A stretch of DNA of 64,000 nucleotides, taken from contig JAYMSP010000158.1 in assembly GCA_036897095.1 (NCBI GenBank), forward strand, positions 1 through 64,000. Direction: 5' to 3'. The notes under the pieces are model-generated. The model had not been told where the DNA came from and searched no databases. It saw nothing but the letters and a program-made list of their open reading frames with translations. The stretch comes from Plantago elongata (lineage: Eukaryota; Streptophyta; Magnoliopsida; Lamiales; Plantaginaceae). Below, one piece after another: positions 40,201 to 52,215 of this stretch (position 1 is the stretch's first letter; every line of letters begins with the position of its first letter). The translations under genes were made by a program, and so were the position numbers.

Positions 40201-40264
40201 TGAATGCTTGGTATCTCTCTGTTATTGCAACCTTTGACCACTCCTTTCCAGTCGTACGCCTTGG
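40201..40264 (+). other. GC-richer leader before the nad5 homology
   Basis: The rise in G+C starts here, about 60 bp before the first residues alignable to NAD5. In the nad5 frame it contains TGA at 40236-40238 and does not resemble the hydrophobic segment that precedes the G-A-M-T motif in other NAD5 proteins. It is therefore more likely the 3' end of an intron, a trans-splicing flank or a diverged exon start than plain coding sequence. No group II domain V, domain VI or other splice signal could be identified. Confidence 0.4.
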
Positions 40265-41203
40265 TCTGCAGGTGCAATGACAGCATTCATAGCAGCAACG
40301 ACAGGCATCTTACAGAACGATCTGAAAAGGGTGATAGCCTATTCCACATGCAGTCAACTAGGGTACATGATCTTTGCATGCGGGATCTCTAACTACGCAG
40401 TGAGTGTCTTTCACTTAATGAATCATGCATTCTTCAAAGCACTCCTCTTCCTGAGTGCAGGTTCCGTCATTCATGCGATGTCAGATGAACAAGACATGCG
40501 AAAGATGGGAGGACTTGTCACATCCTTGCCTTTTACGTATGCGATGATGCTGATAGGAAGCTTGTCGCTGATTGGCTTTCCCTTTCTAACTGGCTTTTAT
40601 TCGAAGGATGTGATCTTAGAGCTCACTTACACCAAATACAATATTAGTGGGAACTTTGCATTCTGGTTGGGGAGTCTATCTGTCTTGTTCACCTCCTACT
40701 ACTCGTTCCGTTTACTATTCTTAGGCTTTCTATCACAACCGAATTCATTACCTTACAGAAGCAGTCACAAGCAGCATACACCATACCTGCCTACCAGCAC
40801 TGTGCCTTTCTTCTATTCCCACCCCTCTTTGCCTGCCCCGCTGCCTCCTTCGGGTCTATCTTCCAACCAAGTATATATTATATACATCTATGCCATGACC
40901 GATGCTGTGTCCACCATAATTGCCACACGCAGACCTAGCCCCTCCCCTAGGCCAAGGGTATCACTGCTGTTTTTACTGCTCAACACCTTACTGTCGTGCC
41001 TTCTTCCCTTCCTTACCTTCACCCCATATGTATCACAATCGCCAGTCCTGGTGTGTCTACTATTGGAAATGGTTTTCTTGGGTACCATATCTTGCTTGTA
41101 TTTGTTGGACACACAGGGAGTTATTAGTACACGCGGTATCAACAAGGTGTTTGTTGTTGTGTGGAAGACAAATCTTATTTATTCTAACTCTCCTAGTAAA
41201 TAA
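40265..41203 (+). CDS. nad5: NADH dehydrogenase subunit 5, exon (3' part of gene)
   Basis: Membrane subunit of mitochondrial complex I and one of its antiporter-like proton channels. The match starts at S-A-G-A-M-T, where homologues continue upstream, so this is an internal start and the ATG at 40277 is not the protein start. Counting from that Met, residues 1-152 follow land-plant NAD5 closely: [66 protein letters not shown] and YYSFRLLFL. The channel lysines (LKR, FFKALLF) and His50 are present. After residue ~152 (40732) the frame stays open for 156 codons. Similarity there is weak: QPNS near plant PTNS, then a Pro/Ser-rich stretch where homologues have a Leu-rich helix. The stop is at 41201-41203. 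The ~308 residues are about 70 fewer than the matching part of plant NAD5. No in-frame TGA is needed as Trp. The N-terminal half of the gene is not seen in this window. Confidence 0.93.
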   Translation, partial: SAGAMTAFIAATTGILQNDLKRVIAYSTCSQLGYMIFACGISNYAVSVFHLMNHAFFKALLFLSAGSVIHAMSDEQDMRKMGGLVTSLPFTYAMMLIGSLSLIGFPFLTGFYSKDVILELTYTKYNISGNFAFWLGSLSVLFTSYYSFRLLFLGFLSQPNSLPYRSSHKQHTPYLPTSTVPFFYSHPSLPAPLPPSGLSSNQVYIIYIYAMTDAVSTIIATRRPSPSPRPRVSLLFLLLNTLLSCLLPFLTFTPYVSQSPVLVCLLLEMVFLGTISCLYLLDTQGVISTRGINKVFVVVWKTNLIYSNSPSK

Positions 41204-43290
41204 ATCTAACAAACAATAGTATTGGAATTGTACGTAAATGTTACATATGCGTATATCGAAATAGAAATGTTGTGCGTGTAGTTAAATAGAAAGTCTTCCA
41301 TCCTTCTAAAAAGAATAGTCAATTTTCAAACCTAGGATCTCCCTAGAAAATCTAATTAATACTCGTAGTTGAGAATTCTAACTTAACATTACTACTGAAA
41401 ATAAATTTTTAAATTTAACATATAACAATTTATATACAACACATTTCGGGCGAAAAACTAAAATAAATAAAGAATAAAGAGTTTTATAAGGAAAATAGAG
41501 AAGAGAAAATACTTACCAGTTTCTACTAAGAGGATATTAATTTTTATGTCACATTTAAGGCACCGAAAAAAACAAATGCACGATGGATGTTCATAAAGAT
41601 CTGTAAACGTAAGATTTAGTACTTAGAACTTTTTACGCTTCTAAAAAATGGTAGTAAATGATGTCTTATTTTTAGATCTATCCTACTATTTATTGCCAAA
41701 TGCCATTTCCTAGGTTTTCATTTAAAATAAATTTAAGGTATTCGTAATTTTCCATTTCATTTATAGAGTGAATTTTTAGAACTCTGTTCTCATATAAAAC
41801 AAAATAGGGTGTACTCCTCTTTTTTCATTTTCACGTATATCCCAAACAAAATTATCCAAGAAAACATCTCATATCAAAGAAATACTAAGTGAAAGAAAAT
41901 AGATGCACTACTTTTTAAACTAATGACGACTTTCGAAGAAAAGGGTAGATAAAAGTTTAGTTATACAAAGAAAGAATACAAACCTCTAGACTTAAGTATC
42001 ATTATTGAAATGTCTCATACATAACATATATTTAGAAAAAAGAGAGTTTATAGGAAGATTGATTGTTACATAACCTATGTTGTTCGACCTAGCGGACTCA
42101 TCTCTTAATCTAAACTACTACCAAACACAAATTTATTTAGAGACCTTTGCTTGCTCATTTCCCAGATAAAAAAATGAACTTCTCTTAACTTACTCGTAAG
42201 AAGGCATTATTCTTAGCTTAGTCCCCACTTATTACATCAATAGATATATGTGAATACATTCTCTTTCTTACACGTATATAAATTCTAGTAAATAGTAGTA
42301 ATTCTTAGAAAAAGCATTACTTACAATTGATTCTTTACTTAACTAAGCTTACCAAATGATGTATGTTTTAATATTCCAATAAAGACTTAATAAAAAGATT
42401 ATTCCAAATTCAACACAACTTGGTAATAAAGACTTTTTTATTCTTTATAACTAATTCTTATAGTAAAGGGAGGTATTATGTATATCTAATCTGTCTTTAC
42501 AATAAACGTTTTTAATCTATTTTCCAATATAGAGCTTTGAATTTATGAATGAGGGATACAATAGAAAATTATACACGATTATTTAAGATGATGTCAAAAA
42601 GGACCTCTACTCGCAGGTATTTTCTCTTGTATTGTAGGAAGGGATATTGACTATCTTTTAGGACGGCCTCTTATATAGCACTAATAACTAATAAAAGAAA
42701 GGGCTTTGAGTTCTCGGAGCACAATTCTAAATATGACAGTTAACAAGTAGGTAGTGTGTCTTTTCTCTCGATAATAAGAGATCTTCTCTCGAATATTATC
42801 TTTCAATAGTATGTCAATATCCAATTATTCTAAATATTAAAAATATGGTAACGCAAAATAAGAGATTGATTTGTATAAGAGAACTTTTTAGTGTTTTCAG
42901 ACAACATAGTATATTATTATACAGAAACTAAGTCTTTATTAAAGTTGCTTTAAACCTGCCTGTATGTAGTCTACCTTTTTATACTTTTTCTTTGTTTGGA
43001 ATTGCTCAGTGCCTACTCTTTAGATAGAATTTTAGCTTTCGTGAGGAAAAGGGGAAGAAGTTTGGGAAGATCTAACAAAATATATAGAGAATACTTCAAG
43101 ATGAATAACTTCATTAGAATAAAATTTAGAGCAAAGAAAGAATATAACGGCATCGGGGAAAACAATACAAACAAGAGACTGCGGCATGAATAAAGAAAAG
43201 TGGATCCAGCGCTTAACTTGCACAGTTAAATAGTTGTGTATGGGTGGGTATGAGTTTTCTTCGATTTGGTTTATTTGGTCACAATGAAAA
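41204..43290. other. Class M spacer after nad5
   Basis: G+C falls back to the spacer level at about 41140, just before the nad5 frame ends. Small overlapping frames at 42996-43193 (+) and 43032-43223 (-) are on opposite strands of the same DNA and have no motif. No terminator or RNA gene is recognised. If nad5 continues in a further exon, it is not in this stretch: I see no match to the C-terminal NAD5 words in any frame. Confidence 0.5.
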
Positions 43291-45456
43291 ATTCCCTTAT
43301 TCCATCTTATTTACTTAAAGGACTCGTATTTAGATATAAATACCTTTACAGTATTCCGAAATAAAGGCAGCAACTTTCTTTCTAATAAATTTAGTATAAT
43401 ATATTACTAAAAGTGCACACCCTATAGGACAAGAGATTAAGTCTAATAAAGTTACAGTATTATTATAAGAGGTGTGAGTTTACCTCATATGTAAGAAGTT
43501 AAAGAATAGAGTATATATATCCTTCCGCTATAAATTACTGTAGGAACTTTTTTTAAGCAATACTGCCTTACTAACTCTTAATGGGTAATTAATTTTCCTA
43601 CCTTTCCATTTTAAAAGAGTTTAAACCTATACAAGTATATATAAGACATATTTCATAGTAGCAAATTAAATTTATAGCAAAAGTATACTTTAACAGAGAA
43701 ATAAGTTACTCTTAGTATTCCTTATTTATTAAGTACAACTTTAGAGAAGCTAAAGAAGGGAAAACTCTCCATCACTCTTAGCTAATAATTAAGTCTTCTG
43801 CTAGTTTCTTGTAAAGATATAGCAAAAGCGTACACCTTCTATAATGGTTAAGCGGCTCTTATCTAGTAATTTACTTAAGTCTCTTTCATATGAACTAATA
43901 GATATAAGCCCTTTCTTTATAATAATAGAAGAATGACTTAATTAACCTTTATACTTTACTTAATTACCAGAGACTTTTATATATACACTTTCCTACACTT
44001 ATATAAAAAGAGAGCTTACCCGTAATCCGTAGACTGGTATCTTAATAGACTAGACTCCTTTAGTAAACAAAACTACTCTACCCTCTAACCGCGATAACAT
44101 CTTCATAGAGATTACTGGAGAGGAATACATTTCTTGTCCTTAGTGTATAATATTATCCTTAAAGATTCTTTATTTATCAAATTATTTTTTTTATTTAATT
44201 TAGTTTTAAAAACTTAATTGCGTACTTTTTCTCCTTAAGTCTTATTATGCTAAAGTTAATACTAGAATGAAGTTTTTTTACCTTATTATATTTTTAATTT
44301 ACTCTAGAAAGAATATAGAGAAAAGTACCCTTATAGTTTATATCAGGAGTTTTATACATAGACTAAATTATTAAATAGGGTATCTTATAAGAAACTTTAT
44401 AATATGACTGAGAAAGAACTCGCACTAGCTATTAAAAAGCGTTATATAATTATTTAACTCTCTAGTATTAAAGTATTGGAAAAATTCCCTTTGTGAGCCT
44501 TACTTGTAAGGTTAATAAGAGAGACATAAGCCTTCTTTTTATAGAAAGCTATTTTTTTTTAAGATTTATAATTAAGTCACTTAAATATTATCCTAGAGTT
44601 CCCCCTTAATAATATAAAATAAAAGGAGAAGTCTTAATTCTTTACTATAAATTATAAATATGGATACTCTAATAAAGTGTGTAATAGTCCTATAAATATA
44701 AAGGAAACATCCCCTTCTTATATTATATCTTAACTTACTTAAGCAATCTATTACTAGTAAGAAAAGAGAGCTATCTTATAGAGAGTTAATATGACTACCC
44801 TCCTATTATTAAGCTATAGTTTTACCACAAATAATTTTTATTTCCTGAAGTATTCTAGTACTATAGAAAGAAACAACCACTTTTCCTTATAACTCAGCAA
44901 TTTATTATTACCTAATTACCTATAGTTAAGTCACATAATACTTATGTTACTTCCTTAAGTCAGAAAGATTTCCTTTTACCGTGTCTCGCAAAAGAAAAAG
45001 GCATACTTTACCATTAGATATTATTATTAATATATTCCATAGCAACTCTATTAATGAGTAAAGGAATACACCTTGTATTATGAAAAGTAAAGAGTACTCA
45101 CATCTTCTTATAATTATAAATAATAAGTATAGTTGAAATCCCTCTTAATAGGAGTTAATAATAGGGTGTCTCTAATATAGTGAAATATAATTAGACCCTT
45201 AAAAGACAGACTTACGTAAGTTATTTAAGATACTCTCTATATCCCAGCAGAGTATGATAAGCTGTTTACTATAGTTTTATAACGATAAATGCTTGGAGGA
45301 GGCACTTAAAAAGCATTTAATTTTTATTAAATAGCGTATCGTATACTTGATTAAGGAATGCTATTCTTATATAAAATGATGTAACACTAAATGTCTCTCT
45401 TTACATAAATGAATTCTTCAAGGATAAGTGTACATCATTAACTAGTACTAAGAAAG

Positions 45457-45474
45457 CCCCTTTTATATAAAGGG
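45457..45474. repeat. Small hairpin with C/G-rich stem
   Basis: ccccttttatataaaggg forms a ccctt/aaggg stem around an A/T loop. It is one of the best-formed of the short G/C-bearing words in class T and could represent what they once looked like. Confidence 0.4.
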
Positions 45475-46099
45475 AAAGTGTTTACGCTCTCTTATTAAAA
45501 TATTCTAGGAAAAGAAGAGGCGCCCTCAAAGAAAATGGATGCACTTACACACTTGAGTATTCTTAATATTTATTATATACTTATGAAAGTATGCTAAGAG
45601 TAAAGAGAAAAACTCCCCTATACCTTTTTATGTATGATGAAAAGGAAAGGCTTATCTTTTACTTACTTTATACACTTTATATTAAGAGAGCTTTAAGGTA
45701 TTATACTTAGCATAGAGTTATGTGATAACTTAAAATATTAAGAATATAGTTAAGGAGAGTGCCCCATTTATAGGACAACCAATTATTTATATTATAATAG
45801 CAAAAGATCTTATCTAATCAAGTTTTAAATATTTTAATAGAAAGCTATATTACTAAAGTATCGTAATATAAGAGACTATACTTTCTAAAGTGTAAGTGAA
45901 AAGTTTCCCTCTTTTAATATAATAAATACAACTAATCTCTAAATACTTTTGTGACTTAATTAGATACTACGCGTTCTTTATTATAATTAAAAGTTAGCTT
46001 TAGAGAAGTGCCATAGCATGACTTACTAGAGCCACACAATTATTCATTCTCACTAAAAGAGAGTACCCCTTCCCTTTTTCTAAATATATTTGAGAGTTA

Positions 46100-46126
46100 T
46101 ACTATAATTATTATATAATTATAGTA
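46100..46126. repeat. AT palindrome with 12-bp arms
   Basis: Arms 46100-46111 and 46115-46126 are exact reverse complements (tactataattat / ataattatagta) around a 3-nt centre. It is made only of A and T except one C/G pair, so it may be a chance product of the local composition, but the length of perfect pairing stands out. Confidence 0.55.
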
Positions 46127-47890
46127 GAGTTACTTACTAGGCACTTATAGTTTTACTAAATGCTTAAGAGTATTGTATAACTAGTATCTTACAATTTTAA
46201 GTTAAGAGAATAGAGTTTCCTTGGGGTAAGCATATAATTTATTAAGCAATATTTTCCAAGGGTAGAGGTATTTTCTTATGACTTTTTATTATAAAAAAGA
46301 TAAAAACGCGATACTCTATAAAGTGTAAGGTAATAAAGGAGTACATTATTTTATAATTCTAAGAAAGAGAAGTATGCATAGTTAAATATTTATCAAATAA
46401 TATATATATATAGCTACTAATCATCTATCGACAACAAGATATGGGGCACACCCTTATTAGGCAGCAATTTTTAAGGGGATAACTTTTCTTGTAGCATAAT
46501 AGTTTAGGTAATAATCAATATAAGGCGAATATATAACTCTAATACTAGAATCCTTCTCTACATGGCTGGGAATACTCTACATATTCTGTCTTTTTAACAA
46601 GTGTATAAACTCTAATTTATAAGTATATCTTAAGCAATCCCCCCCTAAAACTAAGCGTAGGTAGAGAAATGCCCTTTATCTTGTACTAGTGGAGAGCTCT
46701 TTTATTTTAAAAGGAAAGTACTAGCACCTTCTTAACTCTATTTTATATGTATAACTAGAATAAAATAATTATGGCTTACTAAGTAAAGGGTATTGTTAAA
46801 ATATTATAAGTCTTAAATAACTCTCCATGGTATAAATAGAAAACTGAAGAAGTGATCTCTTATATGATTATATATATATATTACACAAAGCTTAAATACT
46901 TAAATAAAAGTATACCTGTTAGAGAACTACAACCCTTAATACCTTAGTATAGAGTACAAAACTTCTGCAGAGAAGACTTTCCTAAAATCATGTCATATAA
47001 ATTTATAAAGCAAAATTTTGTGATTAAAGAGAGAACCTTTTCTTATCCTACTACTTTGTTAAAAGATAGACACAACTCTCTTGCCCTTTATTTAATTGGA
47101 GAGGAAACTTTACCTGTCCCTTACTTTTCATTAGATATTTATACTAGATCGGGGTATCCTTTCTAACTATAGAATAGCTTTTTATTAAAAAATCGAGCCT
47201 TAAAATTATATACTAGAGAGGTCTTATACTTTTTTATATGTAAGTAAGACTAGCTTACAAATGCTTAATTATTTGTTAAAAGCATGTATCATTGCAAAAT
47301 TAAGTATAAATCTTTATTAACTCTGACTAAGAAAGTTTCACCCCCATGCCCTTAAGTGTTAGCTTTACCTATACGAGTAGTACTATTTCCCGAATAAAGG
47401 TTTATAAAGAAAGGGCTTATATAATATACGTATAGTTTACATAATCATTAAGTTACAGTAATATACACACTTCCTATTCCTTAACTAAGCTATAAATATT
47501 TTAAAAGTATAATACTATTTCCTCTAGAGTACAAAGAGTAACGAGCGCTCTTTTATTTTATCAGTATAGCCTCCCTTTCTCTCCAAGATATAATTATCTA
47601 AGCGTAAACTCTCTTAAGTATAATATATTTTATGAGGAGTGAGTTATCTATGATACATTATGTCATAATATTAAATATTTTTTAATAAATACAAGGCGAG
47701 AAAAGAACAAACACTCTCTTACTGTAATAGTACAAATTATACAATTCTATAATATCTTAAATGGATAATGATTAGGTCTCATAGCGTAAGAATTTTTTAA
47801 GGTACTAATAATGAAGTATAACTAACTCGTAATCCTATTCTTCCTGACTATTATAAATACTAAGTATACACAATAGTACTAAGTAAATGC

Positions 47891-50800
47891 AATATTCCTC
47901 ACACACACAGGCTTGGGCCAGAACATACTTCCAAGTATTTATAGATTATAGGACACTTTGCAACTTACATACACGGCCTGGACTTACCCGCAAATTATTA
48001 ATAATATCAATGTGATCCCTTTTCTTTCCCGGCGTAAACATTTATACTGCATTCATCTTATTCGTTGTATTTCTTTTCTCTATTACTTATTCCAGAGCTT
48101 TTAGATAAATTCTATGAATAGGAGTAAGTCTTTCTCCTTATGGTATCTTATGGTATGGATTCGTAGTTATTTATGTGTATGCCTTGCTCTTCCCTTATTT
48201 ATATGGATATGACTTACAGGGGAGTATTTATTAACAGCAAAAGTGCTATATAATTGGATTATTAAGTGAAGCTAGTATAATTCTAATAATAGAGTCGGTA
48301 GTTAGATACATGCAACGTCGATATTTTGATTATATACCTACTATCTATAGAAATGACTTACACTCGATTTAGAGACTTCTTTGCTTCTATTGGTAAAAGG
48401 TGGTATAGCTAATAGCAGAGATTCAATGTCGACCCAGTATATAATAATTTACAGGCTATTGAATTGAACAGTATTGTCGGTGCGAGTTCTTTATATACTA
48501 AACGAATACTAAAAGGCTTCGGAGAAAGGAGCAATTACCTATATAAAATTCTTTTTTATACCAATAAAAAGTGAACCTTTTTATTTACCTCGCTTCTAAG
48601 TGGAGTGATCCCTCGATAGAAACGAAACGAGATAGGAAAAATGTCTTGCTAAAATCGATTTATAACCCTTACTCTATTTCGCTTACATATATTAGTTGAT
48701 CTTTCAGGACGGAATCTATAAATTTGTATATATGTATAGGTATAAAGGTACCCTTTGTAAACAGAAAGAAAATGAGGTAGTCCTCCTTATTTGCGAAATA
48801 ATAAACCCCGGAATCTCCGAAACTTGTAAACTTATATAAGAAATCTATTTACTAACTAGAACTAGGTATTCATAATTATGAAGAATTATATATATATATA
48901 ATTTACTCCACGCGGGACATATTCTATATGGTGTATCTTATAAATATTAATATGCAGTATTTCCTTTTATCATATTATAAAATTCTTTGTATTCATGGTA
49001 TTCACTCACAGTTATATCTAAATCTAAGAAAGTTGTTATTGGGTGTAGGGCCAGAGTGAGAAATGGGTTTCCTAATATATATATATAATACGGGAAGTTA
49101 TGTAATCTTGTAACACTTTTGGTTCATGGATTGGATAATAAAATAAAGAGAGGTTATTAGCTCGCCAAGGGCAAAGAGAGAGAAGTTGGTAGTAGTCAAA
49201 AGAACGCCTTATTTCATTTCTGTTTTGGCAATAAAAACTAGTTGTTAAGGAGGAAAGCCTATATTTAATTTATACCACCGAAGATACTTTTTTAGAACAA
49301 CCAACAAAGATAATGGAAGACCAAAAAAACATAGATCAAGAAAGAACATAAATCCTAGATAGAGATACAAGAAGACAGTAACAGAAATAAAAGAAAGAGC
49401 AGATAGTGAGTAGTAATTAGATCCTTGATCAAATGGAAATAATAACACCTTTTCTTTTAGTTATAGATGATATTCGACAACCCCTCCAAAAAGTGAGAAC
49501 TATTACCAAACAAGAAAAAAGGGAATACCTAAATAATCCATGACCTATAGTAAGCCTTCCAAAATATCTCAAGAAATACCCGATTATATAACCACGCATT
49601 TCTATTTTATCTAACTACAAAGAACAAACAGCATAGGTATTTCAAAGACTCAGCAATGATTACAAATACAAAAATTGCTCAAAGAAAAAGGGTACGTACC
49701 TAAGAAGAGGAGAAAAAAGTGATTCCTAACACCAATTATTATTTATCATGGGGGACTAGCTCTGTAAGTCTTCTCAAGCAGAAAGAGAAGACACGAGATC
49801 GGAGTAAGATTCCTTCTTTCTTTTTCATAAAGCATTCTACTACTCTATACCAAATCTATATCAAAGGGAGATCTAATTATTTACTTTACAACAATAGCCA
49901 ATTATAGAAAATCGAGAACAGAAAAAGAGATATATCAAGCAAAGGCTAACAACGTACGAGTAGTAACAGGCGAAGGATTGCCTTATACCATACCTTATAT
50001 CTAGCTTTCTTACCTCGTCACTCACCTATAGCTAGAAAAATAGTTGCACAGTTATAGACGTCAACCAAACTTACAGATATAACAATCTGTACACCATTCT
50101 ACTCGATAAAAAGTACTATCCCCGAAAGAAAATGTTTTCCTCTAAGTATGTATAATTGATCTAGTAATCTAGGACAAGACATATTCTATATCTCTTTCTT
50201 TATATATGATGCCTCGAGGAGCTTTTGGTACACTTGGAATGTATAAAATAGATAAGTCATAGCGAAAAGAAACTTCTTTTTCCAACAGTTGAGTTTGGTT
50301 GATCTAGTATTTTTTTGAAGTATACACTTGCTGTCTTAGCTTATAAAAAGGAATAGTATAGGAATGGTTGCTGTATATAATGTAACTAACTTCCTGTAGC
50401 ACAATTTGTGGAAATCCTTTCTGGTAAAAAACTAGGAAGCTTTTATAATATCGTGATTCTACAGAAATTTGGAAGAAAGATAATAAGAATAACCTAGACT
50501 TACCCGATCTGTTGGAGAAAGACCACTAATCTTACATTACTCGCTCAGGATTACAAGAGAGCAGAGATTAGAAGAGTGAATTTCCAACAAATTGCATTCT
50601 TAACCATATATGCAGTATTCTCTATATCCTATTTAAGTATAAGTATTTTGCACAGTAGAGATAATAAAACATATTATTTATTAAAAGTTCTTATTTAGTT
50701 AGTTCACGGGACCACTTACAACTGTATTCACTCAGAATAACCATTTCCATACTTTTTAAATTAAGAACTATTTATTACCTAGCATTTTCTCTTCCTTTAA

Positions 50801-51815
50801 TCTCCCTGTCTTTCTTTTTATGTACATGCCTATAATGTAAGATTAGAAACAAACGCCCGGAAAATCGTAAGCTTACAACAGTCCCAAAACCAAAGCATAA
50901 TACAAATATAGATAGAGTTCTACTTTAGTGCATACCAAGAAGATAAAGGAAAATTAGATTCACACCAATCTTCTAGATAACACAGCAAGATCCTTGAATC
51001 TAAAATAGACAAAATTATATTTTTAGTAGATTAGATAAATAGATTTCACATAAAACTATATAAAAGACTTTACAAGGAGGACGGCTTATGTTAGATACAT
51101 AATGAATTAATTTGCTTTTTCCTACTCTGGAATTTATTTGTTGGTATGCTTTACCTTTTGTATTTTTTGTCAAAAAAAGGAGTTTGGCTTTGTTATGTTA
51201 ATTAGACTTCGATAAAAAATAGGATCGGGTAAGAAAAAATTGTTCTAGAGATTCTTAGAAAGGAATTCACTCTACTCGTATTGAAAGGATAGTTCTGGAA
51301 AATGTATAATAAATCTCGTAGGTTTCTTGGGTATAACTCCTCTATTAGATTAGGTATTGATTTGTAAAAGGGAGTGGAGCTCGTTCCTAACTAAATAACT
51401 ACTTAGCGCGCTACTTGTAAGAAAAACAGATTGTATCCTAACAATGGTGAATTCTTTTTTAAAATGCACGTAAAAAGATACACATATAATCTCAACTTAT
51501 AAGAGACACATGCAGCCCTCGTCGACTCACCTACTTAGTATTATTAAGAGACTTCATTTTCACAGAAAGATCCCATTAACCCAAAATATTAAAAACTCAA
51601 CTAAAGGGAATTGTCGAGTAGTACACTTCTTCTCGTAGTTTCGGTAAAAGAGAAAACTCTGGTTTTTTTTAACAAGGAAATAATATAGTACCTTGTTAGA
51701 AAGGTTAGGGGGCGATCCATATATCAATTACCACAGTAAAACGCGGAAGAACTGAACATTTATTCTACACACAAACTTTAGCTTGTCAAAGGTGACAAGG
51801 GTGAGTAGAGGGTTC
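47891..51815. other. Class M spacer, 3.9 kb
   Basis: Ordinary AT-rich spacer. Frames of 62-67 codons at 49245-49448 (-) and 49719-49907 (+) show no family motif. Alternating TA runs occur at about 48886-48901 and 49073-49088. A perfect 7-bp hairpin (51782-51799) lies at the right edge, next to a short class T segment. No RNA gene is recognised. Confidence 0.55.
51782..51799. repeat. Hairpin cttgtca / tgacaag at block edge
   Basis: Perfect 7-bp arms separated by aagg. It stands about 20 bp before the short class T segment at 51816-52215. It could mark an insertion edge, but a single case does not prove it. Confidence 0.5.
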
Positions 51816-52215
51816 TAGATTATACTATGTTTATTATCTAATTTTTTATTAAATATACTGAAAGTAGTTATGCTTTCATTAATATAATTTATGTCTTAAT
51901 AGCTTGTGTCAGTATTTTCTCTCGCGTATAAAAGGGAAGTACTATTATCTCCATTTGTAGGGTATAATATAAATCTTATTTATATAGGCGAGCAATTGCG
52001 CGCTCATATATATATATATGTTAGTAACGGAATAAGGAAGCACTTATTTTACTAAGGACAGTGTAGGGGACCTATGACTCGTGAGTAAATACTAGCTTGA
52101 GAAATCTCCTTCTTAACTAGTTTATTACTAGCTTATTTGCTGTAAGAGTTATTTTAGATATACTAAATAATTTGTACTTTATATTACTAAAGTAGCTCTT
52201 AAGGTGTACTAGCCG
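51816..52215. other. Short class T segment, about 400 bp
   Basis: The smallest class T stretch in the window, with TA-rich texture, tataaaagggaagtac and gtaagagttatttt words. A partly palindromic gcgagcaattgcgcgctc followed by a TA run lies at about 51989-52020. It sits between two class M spacers, preceded by a 7-bp hairpin and followed by a gccg/cggc pair near 52210-52235. It looks like one small unit of class T placed in class M DNA. Confidence 0.45.

Larger units (their letters stand above)
43291..47890. other. Class T spacer, 4.6 kb
   Basis: Fourth class T block. No frame of 60 codons on either strand. The G/C-bearing words are clear here: aaaagcgtacaccttct (about 43818), aaagagagcttaccc (about 44006), gtaaagagtactcacatcttctta (about 45085) and a small hairpin at 45457-45474. 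Many join a purine-rich G half to a pyrimidine-rich C half around TAC. A 27-bp palindrome is at 46100-46126, and TA runs lie at about 46393 and 46866. No gene is recognised. Confidence 0.6.

Noticed and set aside
40233-40264. Possible continuation of NAD5 upstream (FDHS in another frame, like FEYS in plants)
   Set aside because: The spacing to the G-A-M-T motif is 4 nt short of the expected length and the frame does not join. Treated as chance.
40888-41219. Alternative frames over the nad5 3' part (- strand 40888-41145; + strand 40920-41219, with an NR..C.YY.KWF stretch vaguely like plant NAD5)
   Set aside because: They overlap the continuous nad5 frame. The resemblance in the second is short and would need a frame change for which there is no evidence.
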